A stretch of 64,000 nt of DNA from Lacihabitans sp. CS3-21 (lineage in GTDB: Bacteria; Bacteroidota; Bacteroidia; Cytophagales; Spirosomataceae). Each line of letters opens with the position of its first letter. Within the stretch, counting starts at the first letter, position 1. The stretch is taken from contig NZ_RJUD01000005.1 of assembly GCF_024343675.1 (NCBI RefSeq), positions 62,001 through 126,000 on the forward strand, read 5' to 3'. The notes under the pieces were generated by a model. That model was given only the letters and a program-made list of their open reading frames with translations. It had not been told where the DNA came from and did not search any database. A program made the translations under genes and the position numbers. Of the stretch, positions 43,001 to 51,410 are shown one piece after another.

Positions 43001-44716
43001 GATGGTTGATTTTATCTTCAGATTTTCTTTAGAAATTCCAAGAGGTTTAAGATTGGCGTTTTCCAATAAACCCTTAATTTTAAAAGTGTTGAGTTCTTTA
43101 TTTAAGTCGGCTCGGCCTTCTACTTGTGCGGTAATATTCGGGTCTTTGATATCTATGTAACCATCAAAAATTGATTGACCAAGGTTGCCATCAACTATTA
43201 TATTTTTGTAGGTGTAGCCGTTATAGCCAATCTCAGAAACTTGACCATCCAGCTGTAATAAAGCACTTTTTACTTCAAAACCTGTTCCACCTATTTTTCC
43301 CTGAAAAGAGAGTTTATCTAAGGATGGTTCATCAAAAAGTTTACCCAAATCAAGCTGTTGAATATTAAGGTCGCCTTTGTAAGTAGCTTCATTGGCAATC
43401 TGGACTTCCATTTCACCATTAATTTTGCCCAAACCCAAAGCATTCAACTCTGACTTGGTCTTGAAATTATTATAAACGCCAGCATAGGTGCCAGAAAAAT
43501 CAAGTTTTTCAATCTTCTTTATATATTTTTGAAATCCAGGGTTTTTACTGTATTGGCTTACGTCTTTAGCCAGCATCGTCGAAGGTTTTAATGCCAGTGT
43601 CGTATTGGTTTTTTTAAGATTTGGAAATCCCTTGAAGTTCACGTCACCTTTTAGGTTAGAGCCAGAACCAAACTTTAAGTCGAAGTCTTTAAAATTTAAA
43701 TCAACATACAACCCATCCATTTTTGCTGAAAGCATGTAACGTTCTTTGTAATTGTACATTTCAGAAGCAAACCTGCCCAAATCTTGGCTATCCAGAATGC
43801 TATTTTTAAGATTTGCATTCATTTTTACCTTTCTAAAAAAATCATTAAAAGCAGAGGGTCTTTCGTAAAGGAAATGAATTTTATTGCCCAAATAAGAATC
43901 ATTTATGTAGGCCGAAAGGTTGTCTAGGAGCATAGCGGTCTTGCAATAAAGAAAATTAGTTTTGATATCTTTTATTTTCAAGTCGCTTCTATAATCCACA
44001 GCAGAAAGATTCCTAGTTTTAAATGCTACAGTATCGCCTAGAATCAGTACGTTTTCAATATTGGCATTAATTTTATCAAACCTAAAATTGTAATAATCAA
44101 AGGTTTTCTCGGGAAAACGATCTTTTCTGTTATCACTGAGGCTAATGTTTCCATTGGTGACATAGGCGTTGTCTATAGTGAATGGTTTATTCTGGTTTGG
44201 AACAGATTTCTTTGTAGAATCTTTTCCGATTTTTTCGATGGCTGCAATCCAATAGTCAATATTGAGCTTTCCTGTTTTGTCTTTTCTGAGTTTAACTTCC
44301 GGGTTTTTGAGCAAAACATAGTCGAGATTGTTATCAAATTTAAAGATTTTATCGGTGTTGAAAGTAATGGAAGGAATATGGTTTTTGTCGAATCCAATCT
44401 TAAGATTGTTGGCAAGGTCAAAAGTGAAGTTAGTTTTACAATTTATGTATAGCTCTCTTACAAAAATCATGTCTCTACCATCAAGATCTTTTATGTTAAT
44501 GTCTTCAAAAGTTATTTCATCGAGCCACGAAATTCTGGCTTGCGAAATAGTTACATTTCCACCAACTTTTTCACTAAGCCATTCTGTGGCCTTTTGGGTG
44601 ATATTTGTTTGTACTTCAGGTAGTTGTAAGGAATAATATGCCAAAACAGACAACGATACAATCAACAAGAATATGATTCCTGTGATATTTATTAGTATGT
44701 TGAATATGCGTTTCAA
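40064..44716 (-). CDS. tamB: TamB-family translocation/assembly module protein
   Basis: A 1550-residue protein anchored in the inner membrane by one N-terminal helix (about 7-28) and spanning the periplasm. The N-terminal part resembles AsmA-like repeats (AQTEWLSEKVGGNVTIS-type opening with VTISQARISWLDEITFEDI). The long middle consists of repeated beta-strands, and the C-terminal 400 residues form the conserved TamB domain with GEGRLSILYDTRGDFTISG and LDLRANYTANIP. TamB proteins help outer membrane protein or lipid transport. There is no TamA gene next to it, as in other Bacteroidota. It is upstream of and overlaps dnaB. It is divergent from tsaD. Confidence 0.9.
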   Translation of the reverse strand: MKRIFNILINITGIIFLLIVSLSVLAYYSLQLPEVQTNITQKATEWLSEKVGGNVTISQARISWLDEITFEDINIKDLDGRDMIFVRELYINCKTNFTFDLANNLKIGFDKNHIPSITFNTDKIFKFDNNLDYVLLKNPEVKLRKDKTGKLNIDYWIAAIEKIGKDSTKKSVPNQNKPFTIDNAYVTNGNISLSDNRKDRFPEKTFDYYNFRFDKINANIENVLILGDTVAFKTRNLSAVDYRSDLKIKDIKTNFLYCKTAMLLDNLSAYINDSYLGNKIHFLYERPSAFNDFFRKVKMNANLKNSILDSQDLGRFASEMYNYKERYMLSAKMDGLYVDLNFKDFDLKFGSGSNLKGDVNFKGFPNLKKTNTTLALKPSTMLAKDVSQYSKNPGFQKYIKKIEKLDFSGTYAGVYNNFKTKSELNALGLGKINGEMEVQIANEATYKGDLNIQQLDLGKLFDEPSLDKLSFQGKIGGTGFEVKSALLQLDGQVSEIGYNGYTYKNIIVDGNLGQSIFDGYIDIKDPNITAQVEGRADLNKELNTFKIKGLLENANLKPLGISKENLKIKSTINFDFIGNKLDDWIGRARFSNTVLEDDNHSLAIDSLYFNSGINENQRRFSMVSEFFNIYINGDFVPSKIISDVSILVKEYKLYFEETEEDRLSYYRAKNVKKNAQTDFYDANYQLYFKDSRRFFGFFDPNIYVSSGSNLKGKFSSRATSEFSLEAEIDTMRFKGNEFYSSTIDFNTSKFFKSPEVLTSLILFSKNQKISNGILAENLNANAYWGQGNTINFDASIDQQNSNSNIELFGSVKFTPEGFDIRFNPKNSKVFLIDKKWTFSENNLINVLENKVVFNDLKLSNNNQIVRFNGIVSSDPQQESILSVQDFDLLTLKPFTNVETKGIANGELRLRDYYKNPLFTSNLHIENLEYRNSLIGTVTTEANWDNLANKLKINGSVFRQFEEIFRMSGYYDPEIKNNSLNLKAKVRNLNLQMFEGMLTGVMTNMTGLAEGDVEIFGTPLDPIFKGQINISKGSLKVISSGTTIYFDDKILLNEEGFVAGPEGVTVRDAPIGGNLATIQGGVFNGGSGKFMVGLNASIKGKDGFKVLNLKSFESDVFYGTAFAGGDLQMTGDFENIVVTGNLNSKKGTKITIPMDSGKKIDLKQEGIPFLKKAEKIDSTLIAKTKKPKIKTGGVKIAFNLSFTQDAECEIIFDRTNNDVLNVFGEGRLSILYDTRGDFTISGPYVVRSGKYNFSFQNLASLRKFNIVDGSRISWSGDPYEANLDLRANYTANIPIPSSISPELANTSSRFPVNVTVLLSDRLLTPTIKYDVNFDLKQIPITGQTALLGFEQKLRNDEQLLSRNVSSILVFNEIFPDNIAAAMAQEFLIDNVSNLLSNQIGNLANKLNPNLELGVQFGDFRENILNNMQLNFSYRFLNNRIKLSGKSSFINSLENNINATTTGQLSVGGELEYNLSQDGEYKFRLYSRSVPTNYYTFSSTGNVIVSGGNFIISRNFNSLLNNKKAKPFPLGVGKKEEVSMLKLDSTGSNFIK

Positions 44717-44928
44717 ATTCCTTGGTTTTATAAAAATGTTAAGGCCTAAAATGCTTAATGTAAAGATAGAATAACCCGTCTTGAGACATTTTTTGAGAAT
44801 TCACTGTCAAATTCCAAATTCTATCCGACTATCAAACTATGCTCCTTGGCTTCTTATGCTCTTCTACGTATCTTTGTTGTTCGAATTAACCCACAAAATT
44901 TCTTAAAAATAATGATAATAAAAACTAA
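44717..44928. other. Divergent tamB/tsaD intergenic region
   Basis: About 210 bp. It contains the tsaD promoter (TTG at 44846-44848, 20 bp spacer, then TATCTTTG at 44869-44876, a perfect -7 element) and presumably the tamB promoter. No RNA gene was recognised. Confidence 0.55.
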
Positions 44929-45939
44929 ATGCCTCTAAATACTCAAAATATAGTCATTTTGGCCATAGAGTCCTCTTGTGATGAAACTTCGGCTGCGGTT
45001 ATTTACAACGGCAAAATGTTGTCTAACATTGTGGCTTCCCAAATCATTCATGAGCAACATGGTGGAGTAGTGCCCGAATTGGCTTCGAGGGCTCATCAAC
45101 AAGACATTGTTAGGGTAGTAAATGCCGCAATTGTGGAGGCTAAAATTCAAAAAAACGAGCTTTCGGCCATTGCCTTTACCCGTGGACCTGGTCTTTTAGG
45201 TTCACTACTGGTTGGGACTTCTTTCGCCAAGGCATTCGCTTTAGGATTAGACATTCCACTGATTGAAATCAACCACATGCAAGCTCATGTATTGGCACAT
45301 TTCATAGATGAACCTAAGCCTAATTTTCCATTTCTATGCTTGACAGTTAGTGGAGGACATACGCAGATAGTGCTGGTAAAGAGCCCTTTGGATATGGAAG
45401 TATTGGGCGAAACTGCTGATGACGCTGTTGGAGAAGCCTTTGACAAAGCAGCGAAGATGTTGGGTTTGGGATATCCCGGGGGACCCAAAATTGACCAGCA
45501 CGCCACTTTGGGTAATCCAGCAGCATTTGAATTTCCTATTTCTGAGATGCCTGGGTATAGTTTTTCTTTCAGTGGAGTGAAAACTTCCTTGCTGTATTTT
45601 ATTCAGAAACACGGGCAAGAATTTGTAACTGAAAGATTGAATGACATTTGTGCCTCCTATCAACAGACATTAATCACTACTTTGGTACGCAAAATCAGAA
45701 AAGCCGCCAAAGAATTGAAAATAAAAGAATTAGCAATAGCCGGAGGTGTTTCTGCCAATAAAGGTCTAAGAAAGGCTCTTCAAATAGAAGCAGAAAAGCA
45801 AAGGTGGTCTTTGTATATTCCTGATTTTCAGTATTGTACTGACAATGCAGGTATGATAGCAATGGCGGCACATTTTAAATATATAGAGAAGGAATTTTCG
45901 CATCAGCAAGTGAGTCCTATGCCAAGGTTTCAGATTTGA
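44929..45939 (+). CDS. tsaD: tRNA N6-adenosine threonylcarbamoyltransferase TsaD
   Basis: A 336-residue member of the Kae1/TsaD family that, with TsaB and TsaE, makes the t6A modification at position 37 of ANN-decoding tRNAs. The actin-like ATP fold shows IESSCDETSAAV, the metal-binding HMQAH (inside IEINHMQAHVLAH), LTVSGGHTQIV and the phosphate loop AGGVSANKGLR. The length is typical. It is preceded by a clear promoter and not followed by other tsa genes; the next gene is a class A PBP. Confidence 0.96.
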   Translation: MPLNTQNIVILAIESSCDETSAAVIYNGKMLSNIVASQIIHEQHGGVVPELASRAHQQDIVRVVNAAIVEAKIQKNELSAIAFTRGPGLLGSLLVGTSFAKAFALGLDIPLIEINHMQAHVLAHFIDEPKPNFPFLCLTVSGGHTQIVLVKSPLDMEVLGETADDAVGEAFDKAAKMLGLGYPGGPKIDQHATLGNPAAFEFPISEMPGYSFSFSGVKTSLLYFIQKHGQEFVTERLNDICASYQQTLITTLVRKIRKAAKELKIKELAIAGGVSANKGLRKALQIEAEKQRWSLYIPDFQYCTDNAGMIAMAAHFKYIEKEFSHQQVSPMPRFQI

Positions 45940-46004
45940 CTTTTCATTTTCTGTAATTTTTTGGTAATTAATTGTTAACTGGTGCGTTCAATCATTTAAA
46001 ATAT

Positions 46005-46012
46005 TAATTTTG
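46005..46012 (+). promoter_or_regulatory. -7 promoter element before the PBP gene
   Basis: TAATTTTG matches TAnnTTTG, 29 bp upstream of the start at 46042. No convincing -33 element was placed. Confidence 0.5.
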
Positions 46013-46041
46013 GGTTCTAAAATCAATCTTGCCTTTAAAAT

Positions 46042-48387
46042 ATGAATCTTCCAATTCTCAAAAATTTGGCCCCCGGCAAATTCAGTTTTCTCTTAAAATT
46101 ATTCTATAGATTTTTTTATTTGGGACTGGCGGGATTCCTTTTTTTTATAATTGCTCTTAATTTTAACCTATTCTGGCTTTTTGGTAAAATGCCATCGGTT
46201 GACGACTTGGACAACCCGAAAAGCGACGTGGCTTCAGAGATTATCTCTTCCGACAATAAGATTTTAGGGAAGTTTTTTTTATATGAAAATCGTAGCAATA
46301 TGACTTTTGAGGAAATTCCTGAAAGTTTTATCAATGCACTTATTGCTACTGAAGACGTGAGATTTACCAAGCATTCTGGTATTGATGCAAGAAGTATGTT
46401 GAGAGTTTTTGGAGGCTTAATTACTTTCAATAAAAAGGGTGGTGGTAGTACGATTTCTCAACAGCTCGCCAAAAATCTTTTTAAACTTAGGCAGGATGAA
46501 TCCTATGAAGGATTTCTTTATAATATACCAGTTTTGAGAACTTTAACTATTAAAGCCAAAGAATGGGTGACAGCCATAAAACTCGAACGCATATATACCA
46601 AGAGTGAGATAATGACCATGTATCTCAACACCATAGAATTTAGTAGCAATGCTTACGGTTTAAAGTCAGCTTCTAAAACCTATTTTAAAAAACTCCCCAA
46701 GGATTTGGAACCAGAAGAGTCAGCACTTTTGGTGGGCATGATTCAAAATCCATCGAAATATAACCCTAAGTTTTTTCCTAAAAATTCGAAATCAAGAAGA
46801 GATGTAGTAATATCTCAAATGGTTAAGTTTAATAAACTTACACCTGAAGAGGGCGAATCCATGACTGAAATGCCTATAATCCTCAATTATGCTCCAGAAA
46901 GTCATAATTATGGGGTTGCTCAATACTTTAGAGAATATTTGAAAGACATTGTGAAAAAGGATCTCAAGAAACTGGGTTACGAAGAATCAGATTTGTATAC
47001 CAAAGGCTTTAAGATTTACACCACCATAGACTCGCGTATGCAAAATTACGCAGAGGAGGCTATGAAAACCCACATGAAGGATCAACAGACAAAGTTTAAT
47101 AATGTCTATAAATACAAAAATCCTTGGGTGCAGCGGAAAAGTGAGAATTCTTCTCAATATGTAGAAATTCCAAACTTTATTGAGAATAATGCAAAAAGAA
47201 CGGATGTTTATAGAATGTTAAAGGAAACTTATGGCAATGATGATAAGGCGATTTTGGCACGAATGAGAGAGAAAGTACCCATGAGAATCTTTACTTGGAA
47301 TGGCGAGCGAGATACGGTAATGTCTCACATTGACTCTATAAAACATTATAAGCGATTTCTTAACATAGGCCTATTGGCCATGGATCCTCGTAACGGTAAT
47401 ATCAAAGCTTGGGTAGGCGGAATAAATTTTAAGCATTTTAAATTTGATAACGTTTATCAAAGTCGTAGACAACCTGGCTCTACTTTCAAACCATTTGTGT
47501 ACGTTACTGCTATCGATAACGGCTTCTCAACCTGTGAAAAAGTGGTCGATGAACCCATCACTTTTGGGTCTGAAGATGGGCTTTCTAGGTCATATACGCC
47601 AAAAAACTCCGATGGAAAATATTCTTATGCTTCGCTTACTTTGAGACAAGCTTTGGGGCAATCCATAAATTCAGTAAGTGCCAGATTAATCAAAGAATTT
47701 AAACCCTCCAAAGTTATAGAATATGCCCATCAATTGGGAATAAAAAGCGAATTGCCCAATTCACCTTCACTTTGTTTAGGGGTAGGCGAGGTTTCTTTGT
47801 TCGAACTTTTGGCTGGTTATGCCGTATTTGCTAATCAAGGTAAATACACTGAACCCATGGTTTTGGTAAGGATTGAAGATAAAAATGGACAAGTAGTAAA
47901 AGAATATCTTCCTGATCAAAAAGAGGTATTGAGTAAAGAAACAGCCTATAAAATGATACATTTGATGCGTGGAGCTACTGCTGGCGGAGGAACTGCTGTA
48001 GGATTGGGCCGGTTTGGCGTGCTAGACGGCAACGAAGTGGCGGCAAAAACTGGTACAACTTCTAACTTCTCTGATGGTTGGTTTATGGGTATGACCCAAG
48101 ATCTGATCGGTGGAGTGTGGGTTGGGGGCGAGGACAGAGCCATCCACTTTCAAAGTATTGAACTAGGACAAGGAGCACGCATAGCCATGCCAGCTTGGGG
48201 ATTATTCATGCAAAAGGTATATGCTGATAAAGATTTAGAGTACAAGAAAACCAAATTTTTGGTACCAGAAGGTATTCGGATAGCAGGAGATTGTGTACTC
48301 AGTCCAAATGAAGGGTTTCCAGTGCCACAAGGTGACTTAAGTACGCAGCCAGCCTTAAAACCCGCCGATGATGATGAGTTGCTTTAA
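46042..48387 (+). CDS. Class A penicillin-binding protein (PBP1A-like)
   Basis: A 781-residue bifunctional peptidoglycan synthase. An N-terminal anchor (about 18-48) is followed by the GT51 glycosyltransferase domain with EDVRFTKHSGID and GGSTISQQLAKNL. The transpeptidase domain has the active Ser in SxxK (RQPGSTFKPF), the second motif SIN near QSINSVSARL, and KTGTTSNFSDGWF. All three penicillin-binding motifs are intact. It makes and cross-links murein in the periplasm. It follows tsaD by 102 bp with its own -7 element. Confidence 0.93.
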   Translation: MNLPILKNLAPGKFSFLLKLFYRFFYLGLAGFLFFIIALNFNLFWLFGKMPSVDDLDNPKSDVASEIISSDNKILGKFFLYENRSNMTFEEIPESFINALIATEDVRFTKHSGIDARSMLRVFGGLITFNKKGGGSTISQQLAKNLFKLRQDESYEGFLYNIPVLRTLTIKAKEWVTAIKLERIYTKSEIMTMYLNTIEFSSNAYGLKSASKTYFKKLPKDLEPEESALLVGMIQNPSKYNPKFFPKNSKSRRDVVISQMVKFNKLTPEEGESMTEMPIILNYAPESHNYGVAQYFREYLKDIVKKDLKKLGYEESDLYTKGFKIYTTIDSRMQNYAEEAMKTHMKDQQTKFNNVYKYKNPWVQRKSENSSQYVEIPNFIENNAKRTDVYRMLKETYGNDDKAILARMREKVPMRIFTWNGERDTVMSHIDSIKHYKRFLNIGLLAMDPRNGNIKAWVGGINFKHFKFDNVYQSRRQPGSTFKPFVYVTAIDNGFSTCEKVVDEPITFGSEDGLSRSYTPKNSDGKYSYASLTLRQALGQSINSVSARLIKEFKPSKVIEYAHQLGIKSELPNSPSLCLGVGEVSLFELLAGYAVFANQGKYTEPMVLVRIEDKNGQVVKEYLPDQKEVLSKETAYKMIHLMRGATAGGGTAVGLGRFGVLDGNEVAAKTGTTSNFSDGWFMGMTQDLIGGVWVGGEDRAIHFQSIELGQGARIAMPAWGLFMQKVYADKDLEYKKTKFLVPEGIRIAGDCVLSPNEGFPVPQGDLSTQPALKPADDDELL

Positions 48388-48497
48388 TGAGGGAAAAGTT
48401 TTAAATGTCTGTGCATATATTCTCTGAATTTGCTGCTCATTTTCCTTAGTTAAATTATTGAAAGTCAAATTTTTGCATAATTGTTTTTAGAAATACT

Positions 48498-49490
48498 ATG
48501 TCCATATTTGTAACAAAAGTTGCTTTCATTTTTTTATATTTGGGATCACTTCAAATTCAAAGAGGATCATACAAAACCCTCCAAGGCCAAGCCCAAGGAA
48601 GTACATACAGAATTGTGTATGAAGACAAAAAAGGAATAGATTTCTCTAAATCTGTAGATAGCTTATTTTCCTTGGTTGACCAGAGTATGTCCTTATGGAA
48701 CAATACTTCTTTAATATCTAAAATAAATGATAATCATCCTTATGGAGTGGTCGACGAACATTTTGAGAAGGTATTTCGAGCCACTGAAGTAGTATCAAAA
48801 AAAACCAAAGGTTATTTTGATGTCACTGTTGGTCCACTTGTAAAAGCTTGGGGATTTGGCAAAGAAAAAACTAGGCGTGTTCCCAATATGGAGTCTTTGG
48901 ACAGTTTAAAGCGACTTGTCAACTATAAAAACATAAGATTAAATAAAGGAAAAGTAATAAAAAAATACCCTGAATGTCAGCTAGATTTCAACGCCATAGC
49001 ACAAGGTTATACGGTAGATATAATCTCACAGTTTTTGATAAATAATGGTGTTTTGAATTTTTTAGTAGAAGTTGGAGGCGAAGTGAGAGCAAGCGGGATA
49101 AATGCGAAATTAGAAACTTGGAAAGTAGGAATAGAAAATCCAAAAAATGAAAATAATCTCCAGGCAATAGTTTCGCTTGGTAATAAATCTTTGGCTACAT
49201 CAGGGAGTTATCGTAAATTCTTTATTCAAAATGGGCAAAAATACGCTCATGCTATAGATCCTCATCTGGGCAAACCAGTTGCTCACAATGTGTTAAGCAT
49301 GACAGTTTTAGCCAATACTTGTGCAGAAGCAGACGCATTTGCAACAGCGTTTTTAGTCATGGGTTTAGAAAAAGCAAAGCGTATTGCTAAAAAGGAGAAA
49401 ATTGATTTTTTCGCTTTATTCGAACAAGATAACGAAATAAACACATTCGTAACAGAAGGAATGAAAAGCGTAATTATAGAAAATAATTAA
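48498..49490 (+). CDS. apbE: FAD:protein FMN transferase (ApbE)
   Basis: A 330-residue flavinyltransferase that attaches FMN covalently to threonine in partner proteins such as NqrB/NqrC and RnfG-type subunits. It contains GQAQGSTYRIVYED, the FAD-binding FDVTVGPLVKAWGFG, LDFNAIAQGYTVD, the SLATSGSYRKF loop and HAIDPHLGKPV, with ATAFLVMGLEKA. The N-terminal hydrophobic stretch acts as an export signal, but no lipobox Cys is present, unlike many ApbE lipoproteins. The target flavoprotein is not in the window. Confidence 0.93.
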   Translation: MSIFVTKVAFIFLYLGSLQIQRGSYKTLQGQAQGSTYRIVYEDKKGIDFSKSVDSLFSLVDQSMSLWNNTSLISKINDNHPYGVVDEHFEKVFRATEVVSKKTKGYFDVTVGPLVKAWGFGKEKTRRVPNMESLDSLKRLVNYKNIRLNKGKVIKKYPECQLDFNAIAQGYTVDIISQFLINNGVLNFLVEVGGEVRASGINAKLETWKVGIENPKNENNLQAIVSLGNKSLATSGSYRKFFIQNGQKYAHAIDPHLGKPVAHNVLSMTVLANTCAEADAFATAFLVMGLEKAKRIAKKEKIDFFALFEQDNEINTFVTEGMKSVIIENN

Positions 49491-49521
49491 AAAGAGTTTC
49501 AGTAAATGACTGAAACTCTTT
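49491..49521. terminator. Bidirectional terminator between apbE and the TIM-barrel gene
   Basis: A perfect 13-bp hairpin, AAAGAGTTTCAGT (49491-49503) and ACTGAAACTCTTT (49509-49521), with a five-base loop. It begins right after the apbE stop and ends just before the convergent gene's stop, and it is flanked by A and T runs suitable for both directions. Confidence 0.88.
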
Positions 49522-49528
49522 CAAAACA

Positions 49529-50425
49529 TTAAATATCACAAATCTCGACGCATCTTTTTAATGAAGCCAGCATTCCGTCTTTATCTTTTGGCGTAGGCAC
49601 AAACTCCTGACCAAGGTATCCTTTATATCCTGAATCAATGATGGCTTTTATTACTGCGGGATAATAGATTTCTTGGGTATTGTCAATCTCTTTTCTGCCA
49701 GGCATGCCACCTGTGTGATAGTGACTGATGTATTTACCATATCTTCTTACATTACGAATATGATCTCCATGCATACTTTGCATGTGGAATATGTCATATA
49801 ACATCTTAAAACTTTCAGAATTGACCATTTCACACAGTGCAGCTCCCCATTCTATCGTATCGCACATGTAATCTGGGTGGCTGTCTTTTGAACTTAAAAG
49901 CTCCATGGACAATATCACGCCGTTTTTCTCACAAACTGGAATCAGTTTTCTGATGATTTTGGCACAATTCATCATCCCTGTCAAATCGGTCATGCCATTT
50001 CTGTTCCCTGAAAAACAGATTAGATTTTTTATGCCATTAGCCGCTGCTTGAGGGATGAGTTCTTCATACAGTTTTATCAGTTCTTCGTGATTTTTCGGGT
50101 TGTTAAAAAAGTTATTCAATCCCATGCCTTTAGGCCATTCGCCCCAACCTATGGCACATGTCAATCCATATTGCTTCAGAATTGGCCATTCTTTCGGACC
50201 AGTAAGTTCAATGGAAGCCATACCAATGTCCTTTACTCCTTGGCAAAGCTCTTCAAACGGAATGGAACCATAGCACCATCTGCAAACTGAATGCTTGATG
50301 TTGCTTTTAAGCGGTAAATTTCTGGCTGAACTTGCAGCATTTACTGCTGAAATTCCGGTAAACGATATTGCAGACGCTGTTCCAAGCGACATCAACATTT
50401 TCCTTCTTGAGGTTTTATTTTTCAT
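49529..50425 (-). CDS. Tat-exported TIM-barrel sugar isomerase/epimerase-like protein
   Basis: A 298-residue protein with a twin-arginine signal (KTSRRKMLMSLGTAS, then a hydrophobic stretch to about residue 32). The mature part is an AP endonuclease 2/xylose isomerase-like TIM barrel of the hydroxypyruvate isomerase type, with GMASIELTGPKEW, LSMELLSSKDSH, LYDIFHMQSMHGD, SHYHTGGMPGR and YLGQEFVPT. Glu and His residues in these motifs would bind the metal. The sugar is unknown. Export of this fold by Tat is common in Bacteroidota. Confidence 0.85.
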   Translation of the reverse strand: MKNKTSRRKMLMSLGTASAISFTGISAVNAASSARNLPLKSNIKHSVCRWCYGSIPFEELCQGVKDIGMASIELTGPKEWPILKQYGLTCAIGWGEWPKGMGLNNFFNNPKNHEELIKLYEELIPQAAANGIKNLICFSGNRNGMTDLTGMMNCAKIIRKLIPVCEKNGVILSMELLSSKDSHPDYMCDTIEWGAALCEMVNSESFKMLYDIFHMQSMHGDHIRNVRRYGKYISHYHTGGMPGRKEIDNTQEIYYPAVIKAIIDSGYKGYLGQEFVPTPKDKDGMLASLKRCVEICDI

Positions 50426-50466
50426 TTTAAGATTGATTGAATAGGTTGCTTACATTTCGAATTATA

Positions 50467-50493
50467 GATAAAATTCGATTTTCGAAATTTATC
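50467..50493. repeat. Inverted repeat in a divergent promoter region
   Basis: GATAAAATTCGA and TCGAAATTTATC form a 12-bp near-perfect inverted repeat with one mismatch around TTT. It lies upstream of the minus-strand TIM-barrel gene and is a candidate operator or hairpin. Confidence 0.5.
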
Positions 50494-50602
50494 TAGATGT
50501 TCATTCTGACAGGCATTCTGTTTTTTTTCTAAAAATAAGCTTCTTTGTGTCTTTCTACAAATTAAATAAATAATTTATCTATGATTTATGTCATTTTTAA
50601 TT

Positions 50603-50610
50603 TATTTTTG
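50603..50610 (+). promoter_or_regulatory. -7 element before the hemerythrin-like gene
   Basis: TATTTTTG, a perfect TAnnTTTG match 41 bp upstream of the ATG at 50652. Confidence 0.55.
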
Positions 50611-50651
50611 AAATAGAACCTTTGTGAAGGAATACTAAAATAATAATTGAT

Positions 50652-51359
50652 ATGGACGCTAAAACACTTGAAAACCTTGTTGAAACCAACAAAATGTATC
50701 AGCTAGTAACTGAGAGGCTAGAGGTTGTGGATCCCGCTGCTCAGGATATTTATGCAAGGTTCAATATGGAATCTGAATTGATGGAGCTTATCTTAGAATT
50801 GTATCACAATAACGAAGAGGATTTTCAATATCAGAACCTCAATAAATTTTCGATAGAACAAGTTTTATCTTATTTACAGGCATCTCATAAGTTTTATTTG
50901 TCTAAGAAATTGCCCGAAATTGAGCAAACAATGATGCATATTTTTAATAAATATGGTCATACGCATTCAATATTGACAAGTCTGACATCTTTTTTTAACA
51001 ATTATAAAAATCGATTGATTGAACATATTAGAATGGAAGAGAAAACTTTCTTCCCCTATATTAAGAGTTTGATTTCTGCTTCAAAAGGAGATATGTCAGC
51101 CCAAGAAGTTGAACTTTTGTTAAGTAATTGTTCTATAGCCTCTTTTGACGAAAATCATGACCCCATAGAAGATGACCTAAAGTCTGTATCTTCTATTATT
51201 CATAGTTATTCTGCCAATGAAGAAACTCCGCTGCCTTATCGTGTATTTTTGAATCAAGTGGAGTTGTTTGAAATGGAACTTCGTAAACACGCCATCATTG
51301 AAGACCACGTTTTGGTACCAATGGCCCGTGAAATAGAGTCAAAGTTGAGACAAGTTTAA
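50652..51359 (+). CDS. Hemerythrin-domain (RIC-like) protein
   Basis: A 235-residue, all-helical cytosolic protein. His/Glu pairs typical of a diiron hemerythrin fold appear in order: SHKFYL, EHIRMEEKTFFPY, ENHDPIEDDL and KHAIIEDHVLVP. The pattern resembles the C-terminal domain of RIC/YtfE/ScdA proteins, which repair iron-sulfur centres damaged by nitric oxide. It lacks the short N-terminal Cys-containing ScdA domain. No nitric-oxide-responsive gene is adjacent. A role in oxygen or NO stress is a family-based guess. Confidence 0.8.
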   Translation: MDAKTLENLVETNKMYQLVTERLEVVDPAAQDIYARFNMESELMELILELYHNNEEDFQYQNLNKFSIEQVLSYLQASHKFYLSKKLPEIEQTMMHIFNKYGHTHSILTSLTSFFNNYKNRLIEHIRMEEKTFFPYIKSLISASKGDMSAQEVELLLSNCSIASFDENHDPIEDDLKSVSSIIHSYSANEETPLPYRVFLNQVELFEMELRKHAIIEDHVLVPMAREIESKLRQV

Positions 51360-51410
51360 ATATTTCTTAAGAATAGTTTTTGATTAGTTAGAAAGAAGGG
51401 TTTTTGAATT

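Noticed and set aside
40500-44636. Several plus-strand ORFs of 65-134 codons
   Set aside because: All are antisense to tamB, which has one continuous 1550-codon frame.
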